Origin: Stenotrophomonas sepilia
GTDB lineage: Bacteria; Pseudomonadota; Gammaproteobacteria; Xanthomonadales; Xanthomonadaceae
NCBI RefSeq assembly: GCF_003244875.1
Contig: NZ_LXXZ01000049.1
Span: 1 to 64,000 of the forward strand
Direction of reading: 5' to 3'
DNA length: 64,000 bases
A program made the translations under genes and the position numbers. Shown piece by piece: positions 44,336 to 54,010 of the stretch (position 1 is the stretch's first letter; every line of letters starts with the position of its first letter). The notes under the pieces are model-generated. The model was given only the letters and a program-made list of their open reading frames with translations. It was not told where the DNA came from and did no database searches.

Positions 44336-44356
44336 GTGCCGGCCGCTGGCCGGCAT
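44336..44356. repeat. Degenerate SMAG-type hairpin
   Basis: TGCCGGCCGCTGGCCGGCA is a compact hairpin with the core shared by the units at 59776 and 60898, here preceded by GTGG rather than GTAG. Confidence 0.5.
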
Positions 44357-44366
44357 CGCCCCCCGA

Positions 44367-45683
<1,317 letters not shown>

Positions 45684-45706
45684 GGAGATTCTCGCGACGA
45701 TAAGGT

Positions 45707-45824
45707 GTCACGACCAACGGTCGTGACCTACCCGAATGCAGAACGTGGGTACCGACCGTTGGTGGTGGGTACCGACCGTTGGTCGGTACGCTTCAAAGCG
45801 TCACCACCAACGGTGGTGACCTAC
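45707..45824. repeat. Cluster of four SMAG-type hairpins
   Basis: Successive hairpins are GTCACGACC-AAC-GGTCGTGAC-CTAC (45707-45731), two GGTACCGACCGTTGGT units (about 45748-45789) and GTCACCACC-AAC-GGTGGTGAC-CTAC (45800-45824). The complementary arms change together, so the fold is kept. They fill the gap between the permease and ettA. Confidence 0.7.
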
Positions 45825-45833
45825 CGAAAGGAG

Positions 45834-45857
45834 AAAGGCCGCGCGAGCGCGGCCTTT
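45834..45857 (-). terminator. Terminator-like hairpin of ettA
   Basis: AAAGGCCGCGC and GCGCGGCCTTT pair over GA, nine bases past the ettA stop on the minus strand, with TCTCCTTT following in the minus direction. Confidence 0.65.
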
Positions 45858-45866
45858 CCGGTTGCC

Positions 45867-47531
45867 TTACTTCAGCGCCTTGAAGCGCAGGCGCTTGGGC
45901 GCAGCGTCATCGCCCATCCGGCGCTTCTTGTCTTCCTCGTACTCGCGGTAGTTGCCCTGGAAGAACTCCACGTGCGAGTCGCCTTCGAAAGCGATGATGT
46001 GCGTGGCGATGCGGTCCAGGAACCAGCGGTCGTGCGAGATCACAAAGGTGTTGCCCGGGAACTCCAGCAGCGCGTCTTCCAGCGCGCGCAGGGTTTCGAT
46101 GTCCAGGTCGTTGGACGGTTCGTCGAGCAGCAGCACGTTGCCACCCTGCAGCAGGGTCTTGGCCATGTGCAGGCGGCCACGCTCACCACCGGACAGCGAA
46201 CCGACCATCTTCTGCTGGTCCTGGCCCTTGAAGTTGAAGCGGCCGATGTAGGCGCGAGACTGGATCTCGATGCCGTTGATGTTGAGGATGTCCAGGCCGC
46301 CGGCGATTTCCTGGAAGACGTTGTGGTTGCCTTCCAGCTTGTCGCGGCTCTGGTCCACGTAGGACAGCTGCACGGTCGGGCCGATCACGATCTCGCCCGA
46401 ATCCGGCTTTTCCTGGCCGGTGATCATCTTGAACAGGGTCGACTTGCCGGCGCCGTTCGGGCCGATGATGCCGACGATCGCGCCCGGCGGAATCAGCATC
46501 GACAGGTTGTCGATCAGCAGGCGGTCGCCGAACTTCTTGGAGACGTTCTTGAACTCCATCACCATGTTGCCCAGGCGCTCGCCCGGCGGGATGAAGATTT
46601 CGTTGGTCTCGTTGCGCTTCTGGTAGTCCTGCGACTGCAGCTCTTCCAGGCGGGCCAAGCGGGCCTTGCCCTTGGAACGGCCGCCCTTGGCGTTCTGGCG
46701 CGACCACTCCAGTTCCTTCTGGATCGCCTTCTGGCGGGCCTTTTCCTGGTTTTCTTCCTGCTTCAGGCGTTCATCCTTCTGCACCAGCCATTCGGTGTAG
46801 TTGCCCTTCCACGGAATGCCGCGGCCGCGGTCCAGTTCCAGGATCCACTCGGCGGCGTTGTCCAGGAAGTAGCGATCGTGGGTGACGGCCACCACGGTGC
46901 CGGTGTAACGCGCCAGGAACTGCTCCAGCCATTCAACCGACTCGGCGTCGAGGTGGTTGGTCGGTTCGTCCAGCAGCAGCATGTCCGGCTTCTGCAGCAG
47001 CAGGCGGCACAGTGCCACGCGGCGCTTTTCACCACCGGACAGGTTGGCGATCTTGGCGTCCCACGGCGGCAGGCGCAGCGCATCGGCAGCCACGTCCAGC
47101 TGGTTTTCCAGGGTGTGGGCATCACCGGCGGCCAGGATCGCCTCCAGGCGCTCCTGCTCCTTGGCCAGCGCGTCGAAGTCGGCACCTTCTTCGGCGTAGG
47201 CGGCGTACACCGCTTCCAGTGCGGCCTGGGCCTGCAGCACTTCGCCCACGCCTTCCTCGACCGACTCGCGCACGGTCTTGTTCGGGTCCAGTTCCGGTTC
47301 CTGTGCCAGGTAGCCGACCTTGATGCCCGGCTGCGGGCGGGCCTCGCCCTCGAAATCGGTGTCCACGCCGGCCATGATCTTCAGCACGGTGGACTTGCCG
47401 GCGCCGTTCAGGCCCAGCAGGCCGATCTTCGCGCCCGGGAAGAAGGACAGCGAGATGTCCTTGATGATCTGCCGCTTGGGCGGGACCACCTTGGACACGC
47501 GGTTCATGGTGTAGATGTATTGCGAGGACAT
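45867..47531 (-). CDS. ettA: ABC-F translation factor EttA
   Basis: Energy-dependent translational throttle protein that binds the ribosomal E site. It has 554 residues, starting MSSQYIYTMNRVSKVVPPK after GGAGACCTC on the minus strand; a longer frame to 47621 has no support. Two ABC domains are seen: GLNGAGKSTVLKIMAG with LSGGEKRRVALCRLLL and DEPTNHLD, then GPNGAGKSTLFKMITG with LSGGERGRLHMAKTLL and DEPSNDLD. Between them lies the arginine/lysine-rich linker (LKQEENQEKARQKAIQKELEW). The EttA arm domain is present in the first ABC domain. No membrane segment is present. Confidence 0.96.
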   Translation of the reverse strand: MSSQYIYTMNRVSKVVPPKRQIIKDISLSFFPGAKIGLLGLNGAGKSTVLKIMAGVDTDFEGEARPQPGIKVGYLAQEPELDPNKTVRESVEEGVGEVLQAQAALEAVYAAYAEEGADFDALAKEQERLEAILAAGDAHTLENQLDVAADALRLPPWDAKIANLSGGEKRRVALCRLLLQKPDMLLLDEPTNHLDAESVEWLEQFLARYTGTVVAVTHDRYFLDNAAEWILELDRGRGIPWKGNYTEWLVQKDERLKQEENQEKARQKAIQKELEWSRQNAKGGRSKGKARLARLEELQSQDYQKRNETNEIFIPPGERLGNMVMEFKNVSKKFGDRLLIDNLSMLIPPGAIVGIIGPNGAGKSTLFKMITGQEKPDSGEIVIGPTVQLSYVDQSRDKLEGNHNVFQEIAGGLDILNINGIEIQSRAYIGRFNFKGQDQQKMVGSLSGGERGRLHMAKTLLQGGNVLLLDEPSNDLDIETLRALEDALLEFPGNTFVISHDRWFLDRIATHIIAFEGDSHVEFFQGNYREYEEDKKRRMGDDAAPKRLRFKALK

Positions 47532-47783
47532 GAGGTCTCCGTAGGCGCGGCCCTGCGCCCGGCCCATCACGGGAACATCCCGTTGTGGCAGCGGGCACAG
47601 ACTGGAAAGGAATACCGTCAATTATAGCCGGAACCGGTTCCGGGCCGCGCCCGTGGCAGGGGCGCGGGCTGGCCGCGGCCTGAATACTTCGTCACAGTCC
47701 TGCAGCGGGAAGCGTTTCCAGCCGGAAACGGTTCAGATCGGGTGCGCAATATGGGCTCACCACCACCCAAGCAGAGGTCTGAC

Positions 47784-48236
47784 ATGCGCATCAATCGAGT
47801 AATGGCCAGCGCCGTGGCCCCGGCCTTTGCCGACAACGACCACCGTCGCGGCCATGACCGCCGCGAGTGGCGCGAGGACCGCCGCGAATGGCGACAGGAC
47901 CGCCGTGACTGGGAACGCGACCGCCGCGAGGCACGCCGCGACTGGGAGCGCGACCGCCGAGACTGGCACCGCGACCACGACCGCTACTACCGTCCGGCCC
48001 CGCCGCCGCCGCGCGTGGTCTACCGCCCGGCCTACGGCCCGGGCTACGGCTGGAAGGTCGGCCACCGCTACCGCGATTACTACCGCGGCCCGATCTATGT
48101 GGTGAACGACTACCCGCGCTACCACCTGCGCCGCCCGCCGTATGGGCACCACTGGATCCGCGACGACCGCGGCAACATGCTGCTGGTGGCGGTGGCGACC
48201 GGCATCATCGCCGACTACATCATCAACAGTCGCTGA
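47784..48236 (+). CDS. RcnB-family protein with a shortened signal peptide
   Basis: A 150-residue protein of the RcnB-like group, normally periplasmic and linked to nickel/cobalt homeostasis. After [16 protein letters not shown] comes a charged repeat stretch ([19 protein letters not shown]...) and the RcnB-type tail with [21 protein letters not shown] and [26 protein letters not shown]. The signal peptide has a basic start and an AFA cleavage site but almost no hydrophobic core: about ten residues seem to be missing between SAVA and PAFA. Export may therefore fail. An in-frame extension to 47742 does not restore it. AGAGG before 47784 supports the start. Confidence 0.75.
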   Translation: MRINRVMASAVAPAFADNDHRRGHDRREWREDRREWRQDRRDWERDRREARRDWERDRRDWHRDHDRYYRPAPPPPRVVYRPAYGPGYGWKVGHRYRDYYRGPIYVVNDYPRYHLRRPPYGHHWIRDDRGNMLLVAVATGIIADYIINSR

Positions 48237-48247
48237 GGATCGCGGCT

Positions 48248-48285
48248 GGGGTCGGATCCCTTTCCACGGAAAGGGCTGTGATCCC
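48248..48285. repeat. GGGTCxGA hairpin, copy 2
   Basis: GGGGTCGGATCCCTTTCC pairs imperfectly with GGAAAGGGCTGTGATCCC. It lies between the RcnB-like gene and glyA. Confidence 0.65.
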
Positions 48286-48371
48286 ACAACGTCCCTCGAA
48301 ACCATACGGGGCCGGATTCCTTCGGGAGTGCCGGCCCCGGCCTTTCCGGCCCCGGCAGGCCGGTGCGGGGC

Positions 48372-48377
48372 TACAAT
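48372..48377 (+). promoter_or_regulatory. Candidate -10 box for glyA
   Basis: TACAAT lies 45 bases before the glyA ATG, after a GC-rich stem (GGGGCCGG ... CCGGCCCC, about 48308-48338). No clear -35 box is seen. Confidence 0.35.
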
Positions 48378-48421
48378 CAGGGGCTGAGCCGTACCCCTTT
48401 CCCTGCCTGCTGGAGTACCCG

Positions 48422-49675
<1,254 letters not shown>

Positions 49676-49684
49676 TCGGCGCAG

Positions 49685-49723
49685 GGGGTCGGATCCCTTC
49701 CCGCAGGGAAGGGCTCTGACCCC
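49685..49723. repeat. GGGTCxGA hairpin, copy 3
   Basis: GGGGTCGGATCCCTTCCC and GGGAAGGGCTCTGACCCC enclose GCA, nine bases after the glyA stop. It may also end the glyA transcript, but no T-tract is present. Confidence 0.7.
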
Positions 49724-49742
49724 GTCACCAGGAATCCCGCGC

Positions 49743-50162
49743 ATGGATGAGCGCCGCCTCAAGTATCTGTACGCCACCCTGGCGGTGGCATTCGGCCTGC
49801 CCAGCCTGGTGGTGGGCGGTGCCGCGGCGACGATGCTGCTGCTGACGGGGCTGGGCCAGTTCGGCCATGGCACGCTGGCCGCGGTGACGGTGATGCCGGT
49901 TTGGGGCGTCGCCGGCATTGCCGGCTGCCTGGCCTGGTTGTGGCTCAGCGCCGGGTATCTGCTGCAGGGGCGTGCCGGGCTGCAGGTGCATCGCCTCTGG
50001 TGGTGGCTGCTGCTGGCCGGCGGTCTTGCCGCCGTACCCCCGCTGGGGCTGGCGCTGTGGTGGAGCATCACCGTCCACGCCGAAGGCATCGCCCTGTTGC
50101 TGTTGGGCCCATCGATGCTGGTGCCGGCGGCGATGCTGGTGTGGATCAAGCGCCGCGCATGA
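49743..50162 (+). CDS. Small four-helix membrane protein, tandem copy 1
   Basis: A 139-residue protein with four hydrophobic segments (about residues 10-35, 45-70, 85-105 and 115-133) and charged ends (MDERRLKYLY, WIKRRA). No known family is recognised. It is related to the next gene: both begin MDER, have GLP-x-x-x-x-GG in the first segment, and share AGIxGxLxWLWLSxxxLxxGxAGL. No catalytic motif is seen. Confidence 0.7.
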   Translation: MDERRLKYLYATLAVAFGLPSLVVGGAAATMLLLTGLGQFGHGTLAAVTVMPVWGVAGIAGCLAWLWLSAGYLLQGRAGLQVHRLWWWLLLAGGLAAVPPLGLALWWSITVHAEGIALLLLGPSMLVPAAMLVWIKRRA

Positions 50163-50189
50163 CGTGGCCCATGGAAGGACATCGAACGC

Positions 50190-50639
50190 ATGGATGAGCG
50201 CCTGCACAAACGCGCGATGGCGATTGCCGGCCTGCTGGTAGGCCTGCCCACCGTGGCGGCAGGCGGCACGGGTGCCATGCTGGGGCTGATGGCCGTATGG
50301 GACGGCAAGTACCTGACGGGCGACGAGTACACGCTGTTGCTGCTGTGGTCGTCGGCCGGCATCATCGGCCTGCTGTCGTGGTTGTGGCTGAGCGGGCTGT
50401 TCCTGTGGCGCGGTGTTGCCGGCCTGCGCCAATCACCGGTTGTGGCCTGGGTCGGCTTGGCGTTGGGTGGCTTGGCCGCGTCGGGCGTGGTCGTCGCCAC
50501 GCTGTACTCCACGATCAGCAATGGCGAGATCTCGACATTGGGCTTTCTCGGGTTTGGCCCGCCGCTGCTGGTGATGGCCGGGCACCTGGCCTGGCTGCGC
50601 TGGGCACGCGTGGCATCGCCGCCGCCCGCACCGGGTTGA
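50190..50639 (+). CDS. Small four-helix membrane protein, tandem copy 2
   Basis: A 149-residue paralogue of the preceding gene, 27 bases downstream. It starts MDERLHKRAMAIAGLLVGLP and has four hydrophobic segments, including IIGLLSWLWLSGLFLWRGVAGL, which aligns with copy 1. The loop between the first two segments is longer (WDGKYLTGDEYTLLL). Function unknown. The pair sits between glyA and nrdR and is probably co-transcribed. Confidence 0.7.
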   Translation: MDERLHKRAMAIAGLLVGLPTVAAGGTGAMLGLMAVWDGKYLTGDEYTLLLLWSSAGIIGLLSWLWLSGLFLWRGVAGLRQSPVVAWVGLALGGLAASGVVVATLYSTISNGEISTLGFLGFGPPLLVMAGHLAWLRWARVASPPPAPG

Positions 50640-50783
50640 GCCGGGCTCCCCAACTCGTCGGACACGCTGGGTGGCCAGAATGCAGGCGCTTCCGCGCAGG
50701 CAGCATTTGCTGCGGCGCCCTTTCTCAGGTACCTTTGCGACGCTGCCATGATGGTGGCAATTGCTCCCTGAGCCAGGCGTTCC

Positions 50784-51305
50784 ATGCATTGCCCCTTCTG
50801 CCAACATGCCGATACCCGGGTCATCGACTCGCGCGTCTCTGAAGACGGCGCGACGATTCGCCGTCGGCGGGAATGCGAAGCCTGCGGCGAGCGCTTCAGT
50901 ACCCTGGAAACGGTCGAGCTGAAGCTGCCGGCCATCGTCAAGAGCGATGGCACCCGTGAAGCGTTCGACCAGCGCAAGGTCCGCGCGGGGTTCGACCGCG
51001 CGCTGCAGAAGCGTGCGGTTCCCGAAGACAAGATCGAAGCGGCGGTACGTGCGGTGGTGCACCAGCTGCGCATCAGCGGCGAGCGCGAAGTGCCCTCGAT
51101 CAAGGTAGGCGAGTTCGTCATGAACGAACTGCGCAAGCTCGACCACGTGGGCTATGTGCGCTTCGCTTCGGTCTACCGCAGCTTCGAGGACGTGGCCGAT
51201 TTCCGCGAGGAGATCGAGAAGCTCGAGCGCGACCTGCCGTCCAGCACCGAACAGCTCCAGCTGCTGGGCGATGTGATCGCCCTGACCAAGAAGAAGAAGG
51301 GCTGA
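50784..51305 (+). CDS. nrdR: Transcriptional repressor NrdR
   Basis: Zinc-ribbon, ATP-cone regulator that represses ribonucleotide reductase genes according to dATP/ATP level. It has 173 residues, slightly longer than usual. [17 protein letters not shown] and [13 protein letters not shown] supply the four zinc cysteines; [20 protein letters not shown] begins the ATP-cone, followed by [19 protein letters not shown]. The C-terminal tail ends in KKKKG. Genomic place between glyA and ribD is common in gamma-proteobacteria. Confidence 0.96.
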   Translation: MHCPFCQHADTRVIDSRVSEDGATIRRRRECEACGERFSTLETVELKLPAIVKSDGTREAFDQRKVRAGFDRALQKRAVPEDKIEAAVRAVVHQLRISGEREVPSIKVGEFVMNELRKLDHVGYVRFASVYRSFEDVADFREEIEKLERDLPSSTEQLQLLGDVIALTKKKKG

Positions 51306-51344
51306 CCGACACCGCTGTGGTGGCACGGAGGCGCCCATGATCTG

Positions 51345-51402
51345 GTGGGGGCCAACCTTGGTTGGCACGGAGGTGTCCATCCACGCATGGCGTGGATCTG
51401 CC
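51345..51402. repeat. Degenerate SMAG-type pair before ribD
   Basis: GGGGGCCAACC-TT-GGTTGGCAC (51345-51368) and ATCCACGC-ATG-GCGTGGAT (51379-51399) are hairpins of the two types seen at 25435-25482, but lack intact GTAG ends here. Confidence 0.6.
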
Positions 51403-51441
51403 GATGGCGTGCATCCACACCGGCGGCGTTACCATGGCCGC

Positions 51442-52527
51442 ATGACACCTTCGTTCTCCGTCCTCGACCACCTGCACATGGCCAACGCGCTGCGTCTGGC
51501 CGAACGTGCCGCTTACACCACCCGCCCCAATCCGATGGTCGGCTGCGTGATCGCCCACGGCGAACGCGTGGTAGGGCAGGGCTGGCACCAGCGCGCAGGC
51601 GGCCCGCATGCCGAGGTGTTCGCGCTGCGCGAAGCCGGCAGCGAGGCCCGCGGTGCGACCGCTTACGTCACCCTGGAGCCCTGTGCCCACTACGGGCGCA
51701 CGCCGCCGTGCGCACTGGCGCTGATTGAAGCGGGCGTGACGCGCGTGGTGGCGGCGATGCGCGATCCGTTCCCGAAGGTTGATGGCGGTGGCTTCGATCT
51801 GCTGCGCAATGCGGGTATCGAGGTTGCCGAAGGACTGATGGCGGCGCCGGCGCGCGAGCTCAACAAGGGCTTCCTGTCGCGCGTGGAGCGCAACCGCCCG
51901 TGGCTGCGGGTGAAGCTGGCCGCCAGCCTCGATGGCCGCACCGCGATGGCCGACGGCAGCTCCAAGTGGATCACCGGGCCGGCCGCGCGCGAGGACGTGC
52001 AGCACTGGCGCGCTCGCGCCGGTGCGATCCTGACTGGCGCCGATACCGTGCTGGCCGACGACCCGATGTTGACCGTGCGCCTGGCCGGTACCGAAGTGAT
52101 GCCACCACTGCGCGTGGTGCTCGATTCGCGCCTGCGCTCGCTCGAATGCAGCCGTGTGCGCGAGGGCGGTGCGCCGACGCTGTACCTGCACGATGCGGCG
52201 GTCAGTGCGCCGGATGCGGCCGACGCCGAATTTGCCAGCGTGCCCTGCGTTGAAGGGCGGCTGGACCTGGGCGCGGTGCTGGCGCTGCTGGCCGAGCGCG
52301 GCATCAACGAGGTGCATACCGAAGCCGGCGCGACACTGGCCGGTGCGCTGCTGCGCGCTGGCTGGGTGGACGAACTGCTGCTGTATCAGGCGCCCACGCT
52401 GCTGGGCGACAACGGTCGTCCGCTGCTGGCCGGCCTGGGCATCGATGCCATGGACCAGCAGCGTCGCCTGCACGTGGTTGACCAGCGCCAGATCGGCGAG
52501 GACATCCGGCTGCTGTTGCGCCCGTGA
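51442..52527 (+). CDS. ribD: Riboflavin biosynthesis deaminase/reductase
   Basis: Bifunctional cytoplasmic enzyme for the second and third steps from GTP to riboflavin. It has 361 residues. The N-terminal deaminase has AERAAYTTRPNPMVGCVIA, the zinc His/Glu in GGPHAEVFAL and the cysteine pair in TLEPCAHYGRTPPCALAL. The reductase domain begins near residue 148 (RPWLRVKLAASLDGRTAMADG) with KWITGPAAREDVQHWRARA and GADTVLADDP. The start at 51442 gives a short N-terminus typical of the family; the frame continues upstream through repeats. No FMN riboswitch precedes this gene. Confidence 0.96.
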   Translation: MTPSFSVLDHLHMANALRLAERAAYTTRPNPMVGCVIAHGERVVGQGWHQRAGGPHAEVFALREAGSEARGATAYVTLEPCAHYGRTPPCALALIEAGVTRVVAAMRDPFPKVDGGGFDLLRNAGIEVAEGLMAAPARELNKGFLSRVERNRPWLRVKLAASLDGRTAMADGSSKWITGPAAREDVQHWRARAGAILTGADTVLADDPMLTVRLAGTEVMPPLRVVLDSRLRSLECSRVREGGAPTLYLHDAAVSAPDAADAEFASVPCVEGRLDLGAVLALLAERGINEVHTEAGATLAGALLRAGWVDELLLYQAPTLLGDNGRPLLAGLGIDAMDQQRRLHVVDQRQIGEDIRLLLRP

Positions 52528-52562
52528 GGCAATGGCGGGGCACTGGCCCCGTTCCGGCGCTG

Positions 52563-52937
52563 TCAGGTGCCCTCGTCCTCGTGGGCGGGGCACTGCTCTT
52601 TCCATTGCTGCTTCCACAGCACATGCAGGTCACGGCAGTAGGCACCGAGTGCTTCTCCCGTCAGCTGCGTTGACTTCCACCGCAGCCTGCGCCGGCTGAT
52701 GCCCTGGTCGTACTCGTCCGGCAGTACCGACGGTGCGCACTGATCGTGGTACTGCAGGAACGCGCGGCAATCGTCGTTCTCGCTCAGTTGCGCGTCGATG
52801 TCGCGGTCGCGCAGCTGGGTCGACTCGAAGGCAACCGAAGGTTGCACGTAGAAGGTCCTGGGTCTGGACGCTTCGGCCTGCCAGCACGCCATTAGCGCGA
52901 CAAGCAGGACCGTGGTCGAGGTTATGCGGTGCTTCAT
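52563..52937 (-). CDS. Small exported cysteine-containing protein, related to next gene
   Basis: A 124-residue protein, start at 52937 giving signal MKHRITSTTVLLVALMACWQAEA (a weak lipobox LMAC is also possible). Family unknown. The mature part has DCRAFLQYHDQCAPSVLPDEY, then AYCRDLHVLWKQQWKEQCP at the end. The same four-Cys pattern occurs at the end of the neighbouring 294-residue protein, so the two are diverged relatives. A longer start to 52976 has no benefit. Function unknown. Confidence 0.68.
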   Translation of the reverse strand: MKHRITSTTVLLVALMACWQAEASRPRTFYVQPSVAFESTQLRDRDIDAQLSENDDCRAFLQYHDQCAPSVLPDEYDQGISRRRLRWKSTQLTGEALGAYCRDLHVLWKQQWKEQCPAHEDEGT

Positions 52938-53051
52938 GCTGTTGCCCTCGTGGAAGAGGGCAACAGCATTGATCACGCAGTGTGCGCAAGACCATGCAAC
53001 GGTTCTGAAAGTGCCGTTGATCCTGCTGCAGGCAACGGCGCTACGTCGTGC

Positions 53052-53936
53052 TTATGGGCACTCGTCGGTCCACATCATCTCGGCGATCGGGCGCAGTGCC
53101 TTGCACTCCTGCGTCATCTCATCGGCTGACTTGAGCTGTGCCTTGGCCTTCAGTTCCTCGGCCATCGCATCCACGCCGCTGATCTGGTCGGGTGCGACCT
53201 TCGCCACGCAGCTGCGGTGCTGCTGCAGCAGCAGGTCGCAGCCGGGTACGCCGGTCACCTTCGGTGCGCTGGCCGCCTGCACGTCCTGCATCCATTCCTC
53301 GAACGGTGCCAGCGCCCCGGTCACGCTGCCCACCAGATCATCGAAGTTGCCGCTGTACCAGTAGCCGTTGTCCTTGGCCGGGTACAGGGTGAAGGTGCCG
53401 CTGACCGGCACGCGCGCGCCACTCTGCAGCGCCTGGCTGTAAGCGTCGGTGAACTGCTTGCGCGAAGCCGGGCTGGCGTCGGCGGCAAGGCTGGCGGCGA
53501 AGAGCGGACGTACCTTGCCCAGGTCGGGCATTTGGCAGCTGAAGGTGATGCGCGCCAGCTTCTGGTCGTCCACGTACTCGTTGTCTTCAATCACGCTCTT
53601 GCTGGCGCGGCACTTCGAATCACGCAGGGCCTTGGCATACATCGCCTCGCTGGCGGCCGCGTCGGCCTTGGCGCCGGTGCTGGCAAGCACGACCTGCCAC
53701 GGTTCGGCCAGCGCCTTGGCCAATGCGCCCGGGTTCGGGGTTACCGCGTCCTGGCCGTCGAAGGCGGGCTTCAGCGCATCGTTGAGGGTGCGGGTCGCGG
53801 CGGCGTCGTCTTCCAGCAGGACGCGGGCATACAGATCGAAGGCCTGTTCGGGCGTCAGCGTGGCCGGGGCGGCGCTGGCCAGCAGCGGGGCAGCCAGCAG
53901 GGCGCTGGCCAGCAGGGTACGCAGGGGAGTCTTCAT
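53052..53936 (-). CDS. Exported protein with C-terminal four-cysteine module
   Basis: A 294-residue protein with signal peptide MKTPLRTLLASALLAAPLLASA and mature start APATLTPEQAFDLYARVLLED. No domain is recognised. The first half is helical and mentions no catalytic motif; a middle part reads VPVSGTFTLYPAKDNGYWYSGNF. The C-terminal 75 residues (GCDLLLQQHRSCVAKVAPDQI ... ECKALRPIAEMMWTDECP) match the four-Cys module of the smaller neighbour. Probably periplasmic. Function unknown. Confidence 0.78.
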   Translation of the reverse strand: MKTPLRTLLASALLAAPLLASAAPATLTPEQAFDLYARVLLEDDAAATRTLNDALKPAFDGQDAVTPNPGALAKALAEPWQVVLASTGAKADAAASEAMYAKALRDSKCRASKSVIEDNEYVDDQKLARITFSCQMPDLGKVRPLFAASLAADASPASRKQFTDAYSQALQSGARVPVSGTFTLYPAKDNGYWYSGNFDDLVGSVTGALAPFEEWMQDVQAASAPKVTGVPGCDLLLQQHRSCVAKVAPDQISGVDAMAEELKAKAQLKSADEMTQECKALRPIAEMMWTDECP

Positions 53937-54010
53937 GACGGTGTTTCCTGTTCCAGAGGCGCGCAAGCCTAGCGCATCGAGGTAACAAAGTGCGGCCACT
54001 GATTTCGGCT

